A DNA stretch of 64,000 nt from positions 22,386 to 86,385 of the forward strand of contig JAJZRJ010000006.1 in assembly GCA_021802775.1 (NCBI GenBank), given 5' to 3'. Position 1 is the first letter of the stretch; each line of letters opens with the position of its first letter. Origin of the DNA: Deltaproteobacteria bacterium (GTDB lineage Bacteria > Desulfobacterota > Desulfobulbia > Desulfobulbales > Desulfurivibrionaceae). The notes beneath the pieces were generated by a model. It was not told where the DNA came from. It did no database searches and was given only the letters and a program-made list of their open reading frames with translations. The translations under genes and the position numbers were made by a program. This document shows positions 9,543-18,900 of this stretch, one piece after another.

Positions 9543-10886
9543 ATGACACCCCCACCCTTACCAGAACCCCGGATCATCCCCCGGTCCGAACATCCCATTT
9601 CCCGTGCGAACATCGACCGCGAGGCGCTCAAGGTCATGTACCGGCTGCGCGATGCGGGTTATCGCGCCTACCTGGTCGGCGGCGGCGTCCGCGACCTGAT
9701 GCTCGGCCGCACCCCCAAGGATTTCGACATCAGCACCGACGCCCACCCCGGCGAACTCCGCAAGCTTTTCCGCAACAGCCGGATCATCGGCAAACGTTTC
9801 CGGCTGGTGCAGGTCTTCTACCACGGCGGCAAGATCATCGAGGTCTCCACCTTCCGCTGCCGCAGCGAGTTCGAGGAGAACGACGCCGACGAAACGGTGC
9901 TGGCCCAGAACAACACCTTCGGCACCCCGGCCGAGGATGCCTTTCGCCGCGACCTTACCATCAATGCTCTCTTTTATGAGATCGAGCATTTCACCGTCAT
10001 CGACTACACCGGCGGGGTGCAGGACCTGGAAAACCGCATCGTCCGGATGGTGGGCGAGCCGGAACGGCGCATCATCCACGACCCGGTGCGGATGCTGCGC
10101 GCCATCCGCCATGCCGCCCGCCAGGGCTTTGCGGTGGAGCCCGAGACCTGGGCGGCGATCCGCGCCAACGTGGACAGGCTCGCGCTCTGCCCGGTCTCCC
10201 GCATCCGCGACGAGTTCATGCGAGATCTGCGCAGCGGCGCCATGCGGGAATGGGCGAAGCTGGCGCTCGCTTCCACCATCTTTTTTGCGGTCTTCCCTTG
10301 CTACGAGCAGATCGTGCCAGGCGGCGAGGATCCCAGCTTCTACGATCAGGCCGAGAGCCAGGGCAACGAGACCCTGGCCTTGCTTTTCCGCGTCTTGGAC
10401 CTGGTGGACCGTTTCTACCGGGAAGAGACCGTGGTGGGCGACGAGATGCTTTTTGCCCTGCTGCTGTTGCCGTGGACTCTGGCGGAATTCGATCCGCTCA
10501 AGCGCCGTGAGCAAAAGGGCGGGGAAGGGTATCGCTTTACGCGGCGGCTGCGCGAGGCGCTGGACGCCAACCTTGAACACCTCGGCATCAAGCGGGCCAG
10601 CAAGGAGGAGATCACCCTGCTGCTCGCCAACCTGCCGCTCTTCGCCCAGCACGAAAAGGGCGACGAGTGGCCGCGGTGGTTCGCCAAAAAGAGCTATTTC
10701 CAGCCCGGGTTGACCTTTTACGGCCTCTATCAGACGGTGGTTGCCGGGGCGCCGCCCCCCGAGATCGAGTCGCCTCCCCCCGCTCCGCCGCGCACGAAAC
10801 GGCGGCGGGGGAACGGTCACCGCCGTGGCCCCCGTACGGCTGCCTTTGCCACCACCAAGGGCGGCATCTTCGGGTTGAAAAAGTAG
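9543..10886 (+). CDS. pcnB: Poly(A) polymerase I-like nucleotidyltransferase
   Basis: A 447-residue class II nucleotidyltransferase of the PAP/CCA family. The LVGGGVRDLMLGR loop and the catalytic DFDIST pair are intact (about residues 40-65), as is the RRDLTINAL strand that follows. The extended helical region and a strongly basic proline/arginine-rich tail (KRRRGNGHRR) near the C-terminus point to poly(A) polymerase rather than CCA-adding enzyme, but the two are hard to separate by eye. The ATG at 9543 has AGGAG almost touching it, so the start is uncertain. Followed ten bases later by bioB. Confidence 0.86.
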   Translation: MTPPPLPEPRIIPRSEHPISRANIDREALKVMYRLRDAGYRAYLVGGGVRDLMLGRTPKDFDISTDAHPGELRKLFRNSRIIGKRFRLVQVFYHGGKIIEVSTFRCRSEFEENDADETVLAQNNTFGTPAEDAFRRDLTINALFYEIEHFTVIDYTGGVQDLENRIVRMVGEPERRIIHDPVRMLRAIRHAARQGFAVEPETWAAIRANVDRLALCPVSRIRDEFMRDLRSGAMREWAKLALASTIFFAVFPCYEQIVPGGEDPSFYDQAESQGNETLALLFRVLDLVDRFYREETVVGDEMLFALLLLPWTLAEFDPLKRREQKGGEGYRFTRRLREALDANLEHLGIKRASKEEITLLLANLPLFAQHEKGDEWPRWFAKKSYFQPGLTFYGLYQTVVAGAPPPEIESPPPAPPRTKRRRGNGHRRGPRTAAFATTKGGIFGLKK

Positions 10887-10896
10887 GGATACCGCC

Positions 10897-11817
10897 ATGA
10901 CGTGGCCACAAGAGATCACAACCTGGCAGGCGATGCCGCTGCCCGAGCTGATGCGGCAGGCGCTGGCGGTGAAACTCGACCGCCGCGGCCCAGCGGTCTC
11001 GCTTTGCAGCATCATCAACGCCAAATCGGGCAAGTGCAGCGAGAATTGCCGCTTCTGCGTCCAGTCCGCCCACTATGCCACCGACGCCCCGGTCTATCCG
11101 TTGAAAGATGTGCGGGAGATCGTCAGGGCGGCGGCCGAGGCCAAGCGCATCGGCGCCAGCCATTTTTCCCTGGTCACCAGCGGCCGGGGGCTGCCGGCGG
11201 CCGAGATTCCCCAGCTCGCGGCCATGATCCGCACCATCCGGCAGGAGGTAGGGATCATGGTCTGCGCCTCGCTCGGTATCCTTGACCAGGCAGCACTGGC
11301 CGAACTCAAGGCCGCCGGCCTTTCCCGTTACCACCACAATCTCGAATCCTCGCGGGAGTTCTTCCCGCAGGTCTGCACCACCCATACCTTCGAGGAGCGG
11401 CTCGCCACCATTGCCGCCGCCAGGGCGGTTGGCCTGGAGGTGTGCGCCGGCGGCATCTTCGGGCTGGGCGAGACCGAGGCGGACCGCATTTCCATGGCCC
11501 TGTCGCTGAAAGAATGCGGGGTGGATTCGGTGCCGCTCAATCTTCTCATTCCGTTGCCCGGCACGCCCATGGCCGACCGGGCGCCGCTCAGCGTGGCCGA
11601 GGTCCTGCGGGCCATCGCGCTTTACCGCCTGATCCTGCCCGAGGTGCCGATCCGGCTGGCGGCCGGCCGCGAGAGTGTGCTGCGCGATTTCCTGGGTGCG
11701 GCCTTTCTGGCCGGGGCCGATGGCATGATGATCGGCGGCTACCTTACCCAGCGGGGGCGGCTGCCGGAAGAAGATCGCCGCTTCATCGCCGAACTGGCGG
11801 GGCTATGGTCGAGATAG
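10897..11817 (+). CDS. bioB: Biotin synthase
   Basis: Radical SAM enzyme that inserts sulfur into dethiobiotin. The 306-residue protein has the C-x3-C-x2-C cluster at Cys47, Cys51 and Cys54 (CSENCRFC), YHHNLESS in the substrate region, and the cysteines and arginine that hold the auxiliary [2Fe-2S] cluster (VCASLG, VCAGGIFGLGE, RLAAGRE). bioF starts inside its 3' end; other biotin genes (bioA, bioD, bioC) are not in the window. Confidence 0.97.
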   Translation: MTWPQEITTWQAMPLPELMRQALAVKLDRRGPAVSLCSIINAKSGKCSENCRFCVQSAHYATDAPVYPLKDVREIVRAAAEAKRIGASHFSLVTSGRGLPAAEIPQLAAMIRTIRQEVGIMVCASLGILDQAALAELKAAGLSRYHHNLESSREFFPQVCTTHTFEERLATIAAARAVGLEVCAGGIFGLGETEADRISMALSLKECGVDSVPLNLLIPLPGTPMADRAPLSVAEVLRAIALYRLILPEVPIRLAAGRESVLRDFLGAAFLAGADGMMIGGYLTQRGRLPEEDRRFIAELAGLWSR

Positions 11818-12968
11818 CTGCCTGGCTGCGAGCCCGGCAGGCAGAGGGTACCCTGCGGGAACTGGTGGACCTCGACCACCTCGGCCATGGCCGGGTGCGG
11901 CTGGCCGACACCGAGGGACCGGCGCTGCTTGATTTTTCCTCCAATGATTATCTTGCTCTCAGCGAGCACCCCGCTCTGATCGCGGCCGCAACCGAGGCCT
12001 TGCAGCGGTATGGTACCGGTGCCGGCGCGGCGCGCCTCATGAGCGGCAACTTCCCGGTGCATCAGGAACTGGAGCGGGCGGTGGCCGCCTTGAAGGGCCA
12101 GGAGGCGGCGCTGCTTTTCGGCAGTGGCTATAGCGCCAACGTCGGCATCATCGCGGCGCTCATGGGCCGCGACGACGTGATCTTCACCGATCGGCTGAAT
12201 CACGCCAGCATCTATGACGGTTGCCGGCTCGCCGGCGCCGGGATCGCCCGCTTCCGCCACAACGATCTCAATCATCTGGAAGAACTGCTTGCCAGCCAGC
12301 CCGTCAAGGGCACGCGGCTCATCGTGGTGGAGTCGGTCTACAGCATGGACGGCGACCGCGCCCCGCTTCACGAGTTGGTAGCGCTCAAGGAGCGATACGG
12401 CTGCCTGCTCATGGTGGACGAGGCCCATGCCACCGGGGTGTTCGGCGCCAATGGCGGCGGGGTGATCGAGGAAGCGGGGGTGGCAAGCGGGGTCGATCTC
12501 GCCATGGGCACCTTCGGCAAGGCCCTGGGCAGCTACGGCGCCTATGTCGCGGCCTCGCGCCGGATGATCGATTTTCTCGTCAACCGGGCGCGGAGTTTTA
12601 TTTTCTCCACCGCCCTGCCGCCGGCGGTGGCCGCCGCCTCGCTGGCCGCGGTGCAACTCATCCAGCAGGAGCCTGGGCTGCGGCAGGAGCTGCACCAGCG
12701 GGTCGCCCTGTTCAAGGGGTATCTGCGTCAGGCGGGTTTTGCCGGCGACCTCGGCCCCTCCCAGATCATCCCTCTCCGGCTCGGCAGCAGCGCCACGGCC
12801 GTGGCCGCGGCAGAGCGGCTGCGGGCGCATGGCCTCTTCGTGCCGGCGGTGCGGCCGCCCACGGTGCCCGAAGGCACCGCCCGCCTGCGGCTCTCCATCA
12901 CCCGCCACCTCGGCGAGGCAGAGCTCGCCGCTGCCGCTGCGGCCTTGGTTGCCTGCTGCCTGCGCTAA
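11805..12968 (+). CDS. bioF: 8-amino-7-oxononanoate synthase
   Basis: PLP enzyme that condenses pimeloyl-ACP/CoA with L-alanine in the first dedicated step of biotin ring formation. The 387-residue sequence has DFSSNDYLAL at the N-terminus, VDEAHATGVFG with the PLP-binding aspartate, and the Schiff-base lysine in TFGKALGSYG. The ATG at 11805 overlaps the last 13 bases of bioB, which supports co-translation. It ends 28 bases from a convergent gene. Confidence 0.96.
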   Translation: MVEIAAWLRARQAEGTLRELVDLDHLGHGRVRLADTEGPALLDFSSNDYLALSEHPALIAAATEALQRYGTGAGAARLMSGNFPVHQELERAVAALKGQEAALLFGSGYSANVGIIAALMGRDDVIFTDRLNHASIYDGCRLAGAGIARFRHNDLNHLEELLASQPVKGTRLIVVESVYSMDGDRAPLHELVALKERYGCLLMVDEAHATGVFGANGGGVIEEAGVASGVDLAMGTFGKALGSYGAYVAASRRMIDFLVNRARSFIFSTALPPAVAAASLAAVQLIQQEPGLRQELHQRVALFKGYLRQAGFAGDLGPSQIIPLRLGSSATAVAAAERLRAHGLFVPAVRPPTVPEGTARLRLSITRHLGEAELAAAAAALVACCLR

Positions 12969-12996
12969 GCAGCCAGCGCCAGGGCACCGCTGCGCA

Positions 12997-14277
12997 TCAT
13001 CCGGGGCCGAGGGCGGCCCAATCCGCCAAAAAATTTCGGTGTTCCGCCAGGGCGGCCTGCTGGGCGTCCGCCCGCAGCGCATCCACCTCGTCGGCGTGGT
13101 CATGGAGCAGGCCGTACAGGGAGCTGTCCAGTTTCCGCGCTCTGACCATGCCTTCCATGATCTGAATGGTGCCGCGGCCGCTCATGGAGGCGCGGTAGGG
13201 CCGCGTCTCGGTGAGCGCGGTAAAAGTATCGGCCACGGCCAGGAGCCGGGCGCCGGTCGAGAGATGGGCGTCGTCCAGGTGAAATGGGTAGCCGGTGCCG
13301 TCCAGCCGTTCATGGTGGAAGGCGGCCCACTGGCTGATTTCCTCAAGGCCGGCGACCCGGCTCAATATCCGCTGCGAAAAATAGGGGTGTTTGCGGATGC
13401 TGTAGAAATCCTCCCGCGAGAGGGGAGCGCTCTTTTCAAGAACCTCCTGGGGCACGACGAGCTTGCCGATATCGTGGAGCAGGCCGGCGATCTTCATGCA
13501 TTCGCAATCGGCCGGCGAGAGACCGGCCTTGTCCGCGATCCAGGGCGCCACCGCGGCCACCCCACTGGAATGGGTTGCGGTGAAATGGCTCCGGAAGTCG
13601 ATGAGCTGGCGGAACATCTGCGCCAGGTCGTGCAGGTCCGTTGTCTTTTCCGCGCCGGTCCCGATTTGGGTGCTGATGACGGTTTCGCATACCATGGGGG
13701 CAACAAGGTCGAACCAGAAGGCCTCGCGGCCCGCCACCTCCCGCAGGGCCTCCACTGCCGCCGGCATGAATTTGCTGCCGCTGTGGGCCTCGATTTTTTC
13801 GAGAATCGCTGCGGTCTGACCGAGGATTTCCTCCTCCGGCCGCAGCAGGATCGCGACGCGGTCGGCCAGGTGCAGCAGGTGCGCGGCGCGGGGTACCGGC
13901 TGGCCATCATACTCGGCGCCGGCGCCCTCTTGCCATGGCAGATGGTGGAAGCGCGTCAGCGTCGCGATGGCGGCAAAGGGCGGGAATTTTTTGAGCAGCA
14001 GGTAGCCGGGAAGGGTGTGGCGCTCCGGCGCGGCCAGATCGAAATCAAGCACATCGAGGCGGCCTGCCAGCGACAGCCCGCCGATGTCGTGCAGCGCCGC
14101 GGCCATGGTGAGTTCCGTCAGTTCCTGGCCGGTGAGTCCCGCGGCGCGGCCGAGATGGAAGGCGAGATAGGAAACCTGTTTGTGGTGATTGACCAGCGGC
14201 CGACTCACCAGGTCCAGGGCCTCGGAAACCGAGAGCAGCAAGCGGTACAGATCGAGCCGGATGATGGCGGGGGACAT
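12997..14277 (-). CDS. Tandem HD / HD-GYP domain protein (c-di-GMP phosphodiesterase-like)
   Basis: A 426-residue soluble protein with two HD-fold units. The first (residues ~25-150) has an AALHDIGG motif and a RFHHLPWQ segment; it resembles an HD-GYP core with a changed signature. The second (~215-400) is a full HD-GYP domain with LLHDIGK and HHERLDGTGYP, expected to hydrolyse c-di-GMP to pGpG or GMP. No receiver or membrane segment is present. The ATG follows AAGGAG. The duplicated arrangement suggests one catalytic and one regulatory half. Monocistronic by position, with its own candidate promoter. Confidence 0.9.
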   Translation of the reverse strand: MSPAIIRLDLYRLLLSVSEALDLVSRPLVNHHKQVSYLAFHLGRAAGLTGQELTELTMAAALHDIGGLSLAGRLDVLDFDLAAPERHTLPGYLLLKKFPPFAAIATLTRFHHLPWQEGAGAEYDGQPVPRAAHLLHLADRVAILLRPEEEILGQTAAILEKIEAHSGSKFMPAAVEALREVAGREAFWFDLVAPMVCETVISTQIGTGAEKTTDLHDLAQMFRQLIDFRSHFTATHSSGVAAVAPWIADKAGLSPADCECMKIAGLLHDIGKLVVPQEVLEKSAPLSREDFYSIRKHPYFSQRILSRVAGLEEISQWAAFHHERLDGTGYPFHLDDAHLSTGARLLAVADTFTALTETRPYRASMSGRGTIQIMEGMVRARKLDSSLYGLLHDHADEVDALRADAQQAALAEHRNFLADWAALGPG

Positions 14278-14340
14278 GGGCGCTCCTTGGTGCGGGTGGC
14301 GGAATTTCCGGCGGTGACCATGGTGCTGCCGGTTATACCC

Positions 14341-14369
14341 AGTATAGCGCATCAACGGCGGCTTGAAAA
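14341..14369 (-). promoter_or_regulatory. Candidate sigma70 promoter for the tandem HD gene
   Basis: On the minus strand TTTTCA (14364-14369), 17 bases, then TATACT (14341-14346, 5 of 6 matches), about 64 bases before the ATG. No other gene would use it. Confidence 0.45.
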
Positions 14370-14414
14370 CCTCGCGCCGGCCCCCCGGGGGGGTCGGCCC
14401 CGGCCGGCAAGAAA

Positions 14415-15239
14415 CTAGCGCTGGCAGCGGGGGCAGTAGAAGGTGGAGCGGCCGCCGAGCACCACTTTGCGGATCGGACCCTGGCAGGCGCGGCAGGGCT
14501 GGCCGGCCCGGTCGTAGACCATGAGCTGCAACTGGAAGTAGCCCGATTCGCCGGCGCTGTTGACAAAGTCGCTGATGGTGGTGCCGCCCGCGGCGATGGC
14601 CTGGTTCAAGATCTTGCGGCTGCCGGCCACCACCCGTTTCAGGGCGGCAAGGCTGACCTCCCCGGCCGGCTTGAGCGGCGACACCCGCGCGTCGAACAGG
14701 CTCTCGCTGGCATAGATGTTGCCGATCCCCACCACCACCCGGTTGTCCATCAGCAGGTTTTTGATCGGCGTTTTTCTGCCCCGGCTCTTTTCGTGGAGAT
14801 AATCCGCGGTAAAGGCCTGGTCGAATGGCTCCGGTCCCAACTCCCGCAGCCATTTCGGGTTGGCAGCCTCGGCTGGCGGCAGCAGGTCGAAGAGGCCGAA
14901 ACGCCGGGCATCGTTCAGCCGGAGCTCCTGGCCTGAATCCAGGCGCACCCGCACATGGTCATGGGGCCGCAGCGGCTCTTCCGGTCGCATCAGGCACAAC
15001 TTGCCGCTCATGCCGAGGTGGATCACGATGAGCGCGCCATTGTCCAGCGAGATCAGCAGATACTTGGCCCGCCGCTTCACCGCGGTTACGGTGGCGTTGA
15101 TGCCATATTTTTTGACCGCGGCCCGCGGGAAGGGGCAGCGCAGCTTTTTGCCGGAATGGGTAATGGCGAGCAGTGTACGGCCAATCAGGTGGGGAGCGAG
15201 TCCCTGGCAGACCACCTCGACTTCGGGCAGTTCAGGCAT
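14415..15239 (-). CDS. mutM: Formamidopyrimidine-DNA glycosylase
   Basis: Base-excision repair enzyme removing 8-oxoguanine and formamidopyrimidines, with AP-lyase activity. The 274-residue protein starts PELPEVE, whose N-terminal proline is the nucleophile and adjacent glutamate the acid, has the conserved lysine in HLGMSGKL, and ends in a complete C4 zinc finger (CRACQGP and CPRCQR). It follows the VTT-protein gene by only four bases, making it the last gene of the radical SAM-VTT-mutM operon. Confidence 0.97.
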   Translation of the reverse strand: MPELPEVEVVCQGLAPHLIGRTLLAITHSGKKLRCPFPRAAVKKYGINATVTAVKRRAKYLLISLDNGALIVIHLGMSGKLCLMRPEEPLRPHDHVRVRLDSGQELRLNDARRFGLFDLLPPAEAANPKWLRELGPEPFDQAFTADYLHEKSRGRKTPIKNLLMDNRVVVGIGNIYASESLFDARVSPLKPAGEVSLAALKRVVAGSRKILNQAIAAGGTTISDFVNSAGESGYFQLQLMVYDRAGQPCRACQGPIRKVVLGGRSTFYCPRCQR

Positions 15240-15243
15240 GGCG

Positions 15244-15939
15244 TTACCGGACGGAAAGGGCGTTGGGCCGGATCTTCCGCACGGCCCTGGGGATGAAGAA
15301 GGAGGCGACAAAAAGGGCCAGCGAGAGCAGGGTCTGCCAGTTTAAGAGCTGCCACCAGTCGCCGGATCGCCACACCGCGGCCAGGGTGGCGAAGAAGAAG
15401 GTGAGCACGAAGCCGCCGACGATGATGCCGAATAAGGTGCCGAAGAAGTACTCCCGGAAGGTGACGCGGGTGAGTCCCATGCCGAAGTTGAGCGGGGTGA
15501 AGGGAAAAAAGATCAGCCGCAGGTAGAGGGTGGTGGCAAAGCCGTTGGCCGCGATCCGGTCGTCGTATTTCCGGAGCCGGTCGCCGATCAGCGAGGCGGC
15601 GAAATCGCGGCCCAGGTAACGGCCGATGAAGAAGGCGGCCGAGGCGCCGAGCAGCGCGCCGATCTCGTTGTAGACAAAGCCCTGGAGGGTACCGAAGAGC
15701 ACGGCACCGATACCGGTGAACAGGGTGGCGGGCAGGAAGAGGCAGATGCCCAAGGCATAGACCAGAATGAAGACCAGCGGGCCCCACGGGCCGCTTTCCC
15801 GCACAAACCCCTCGATCCGTTCCGGCGTGATCCATTCCCGCAGATCGGTGGCGCGGAAGAGCCAGATGGCGCCGGCGAAAAAGAGGAGGAAGAGCACGGC
15901 CTTGATTAGGCCATTGCGGGAATTGGTGGCCGGGTTCAT
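15244..15939 (-). CDS. TVP38/TMEM64-family (VTT domain) inner-membrane protein
   Basis: A 231-residue integral membrane protein of the DedA/VTT superfamily, with about five or six hydrophobic segments and the family's central GALLGASAAFFIGRYLGR stretch followed by an RLIFFPFTPLNFGMGLT re-entrant region. Such proteins are linked to phospholipid or small-solute movement and are frequently found in metalloid gene clusters, but a substrate cannot be assigned. The chosen ATG (15939) has GGAG six bases upstream and overlaps the stop of the large fusion gene by four bases, so the two are translationally coupled. Confidence 0.88.
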   Translation of the reverse strand: MNPATNSRNGLIKAVLFLLFFAGAIWLFRATDLREWITPERIEGFVRESGPWGPLVFILVYALGICLFLPATLFTGIGAVLFGTLQGFVYNEIGALLGASAAFFIGRYLGRDFAASLIGDRLRKYDDRIAANGFATTLYLRLIFFPFTPLNFGMGLTRVTFREYFFGTLFGIIVGGFVLTFFFATLAAVWRSGDWWQLLNWQTLLSLALFVASFFIPRAVRKIRPNALSVR

Positions 15940-18900
15940 GCGCTGCTCCGCTGGTTCCGGTTGACCGCCCACAGGGGGCACCGGTGCTTAATGCATTCCT
16001 TGTTTTTGCCCTGTTGCCGGCATTGGAACGGGGATGCGGCCAGCAGGGCAACGGGCAGCAATCCGGCGGACAAGCGGGCCGCCTCCTTGAGCGCGATGAC
16101 ACTCTCCCGCTGGCAGCAGCGGGCGCCTTGGGTCTCGCCGATGCGGCCCAGCACCCGGGCGGTGGCCTGTTGCACCACTTGCCGCGCTTTGGGGGTGAGC
16201 GGCGTGGCCGCGAGCAGCATGCTCATGCCGATGCCGACCCCGGCCGCAGCCCCGCAGGTGCCCCAGAAGCCGCAGACCCCGCCGGGCACCTTGCTGCCGC
16301 GCTCGATGGCGGTAAGAATCGCCTCCCGGCTGATGGCGCCTCCCCGGTTGCGGTAGGTGGCAACCATGATGCCCGGCACCAGGGCATGATGCTCCGGGCC
16401 GTGGAGGGGAAAGGCCGGATGCTGCCGGATCTGCTGCAGGAGGGCGAGCATGTCGGTTTCGTCGCTCTCGGTGCAGCGCAGCCGGATGATGGAGAGGGCG
16501 TCGCGCTGGTGGCAGTCGTCACAGATGAAGTGGCCCTGGCGGCAGACGCTGTGGGTCCTGCTGGTACCGCCGCAGTAGACGCAGGACGCCTCGCTGAGGT
16601 GGGCCAGATAGGTGAGTTCGCTGCCGCAGACCATGCAGCCGGCGGCATGGCGCGGTGGCACAGTCGCAGGGAAGGCGAGGATCTTGGTTGAGGCGGCCGC
16701 TGGGTCGGCCGGGGCCGGGCCGCAGCAGCCGGCCAGCGCCAGCGGGGTGGGGCCGGCGGGAGCGGTCGGGCAGCAGGAATTGACCATGGCCAGGTTGGTC
16801 ACCGCCCCGCTCTCGTCGAGCAGCAGCACCGAGTCGTCGAGCTGCCGGGCATCGCTGAGCGGGATGCTGGTGCGTTGGCCCTTCCTGAGCAGAATGCCGC
16901 TTTCGGTGGCCACGGCGGCAAAGGGGCCGCGGTAGATCACCTCCGCCATCGTGGTCGCGGCCGGTTTGTAGGCGCCGTAGGTGAGGGAGTAAAACCGGAC
17001 GCCCTCCACCTCCCGGTAGGCAAAGCGCTTGACGAGCCGGGTGGCGGCAAAGCCCGCCGCCCGCAGCATGGCCATCAGTTCCTCCTGCTGGAGGGCGCCG
17101 CCCAAGCATTCGCCGCGGAACCGGGCGTTGTTCTTGATCCTGACCGGGATCGCCTCGTCGGTGACGATGTCGGAGATCACCAGCCGGCCGCCGGGCCGGA
17201 GCACCCGGAAGATCTCGTGGAAGGTCTGGCGCTTGTCCGGGCTGAGATTGATGACGCAGTTGGAGATCACCACGTCGGCGCAGGAGTCGTCGAGCGGCAG
17301 GGCCTCCAGATAGCCCTGTTTGAATTCGAGGTTGTCGTAACCGAGCCGTTGCCGCACCCCGGCCTGGGATGCGCGGGCCAGGGTGAGCATCTCATCGGTC
17401 ATGTCGATGCCGTAGACCCGGCCCTGCGGCCCCACCTTTTCGGCGGCGAGGAAGCACTCCACCCCGCTGCCGCTGCCGAGATCGACCAGGGTTTCGCCGC
17501 TGGCGAGTCCGGCGTCGTTCACCGGGCTGCCGCAGCCGTAGGAGCGCTGGCGAGAGACCAGGGGGATGAAGTCGGCGCGCGCCTGTTCCGGGGCAAAGGG
17601 GTTGACGATCTCGGCGTTCGCGGCCAGGGCGGCCTGGGCGTAGAATTCCCGCACCGGCAGGTGGCCCTGGTCGCCGGCCAGGGAGATCACACAGTTGCAG
17701 TGGGTGAGCGCCACGGTCCGGCCGCCATCCACGCAATCGTGGCGCACGTCGCCCATGCGCAGCACCAGTTCGCTGCCCGCTGGCACCGGATAGCGGGCGG
17801 CCTGCCTGGCGATGAGCCAGAGAGCGAGTTCGTTATAGAGGGGCAGGTAGGGGTCGTGGCCAATGAAGCTGCCGCCCGCGAGGTAGCTGTGGTCGGGATC
17901 GCCGCCGCCGATGAGGAACGCGAGCGGGTTGCTCCGGCTGTCGGCGCTGTCGATGAGCGAGGCCTGGCGCACCGCTTGCAGCACCGGGCTTTGCCGCCAG
18001 ATTGCTTCGAGGCCGTCGCCGACCGGGCCGCAGTTGAGCTCGGCGACTCCCACCAGGGCAGGGGAAGGATAGATCATGCCGTCCGGCCCGATGGCCAGCG
18101 ATTCCCAGCCGGCATTGCTGCCGTCATACCGTGTACCTGGGGAACTGAAGACCTGGCCCTTGAGGGTCTCGATGTTGTCGATGGTGATCCCCCGCGCCTC
18201 TGCCTCGGCGTGGGCGGCAAGCAGCACCGGCAGGATCTCGGCCGGCGGCACGAATTGTTCCTGGTTGCCCTTGCCCCGCACGAAATGCCAGAGCAGGTGG
18301 AGGGCGCGGACTCCATGCTCTGCCGCCAGGGCGACAATGGCCGGCAATTCCTCAAGATTGCCGCGATTCACCGCCACCGACAGGGCAGTCTGGAACCCTT
18401 CCGCCCGCGAGAGACCGAGGCCGGCAAGCAGCCGCTGGAAGGTGCCGGGTCCGCGCAGATGGTCGTGGCTCTCCGCCAAGCCATCGAGACTCAGTTGGAG
18501 ATGGAGTCGTTCACGGGGCAGCAGGCGCAGGGGCGCAAGATGTTCATGCAGCAGCAGACCGTTGGTGAGCACCACCGCATGGTGCGCGGGATTGGCGAGC
18601 ACCTCGGCGAGCAGGCCGGGGAAATCCGGGTAGAGGAAGGGTTCGCCGCCGGTGAAATAGAAAATGGTGCAGCCCAGGACCGTGGCCTCCGCCATGGCCT
18701 GGCGCAGCAACTCCGGCGGTAAGGTCTCCGTTGCCGCCGGCGAGGCGGCGAAGAGGCAGTGGCGGCAGGCGAGGTTGCAGCAATTGGTGAGATGGAACCA
18801 GCACTCCTTGAGGGTGGTGAGCTGGAGTTCGGCGCCGCGTCCCTGATAGGGGGGCGTGGTGCCCCGGTCGAGCTGGCTCCACAGGCGCTCCAAGGATAAA

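Noticed and set aside
14375..14410. GC-rich hairpin downstream of mutM
   Set aside because: Arms GCCGG/CCGGC can pair, but there is no T-run and the sequence is simply very GC-rich.
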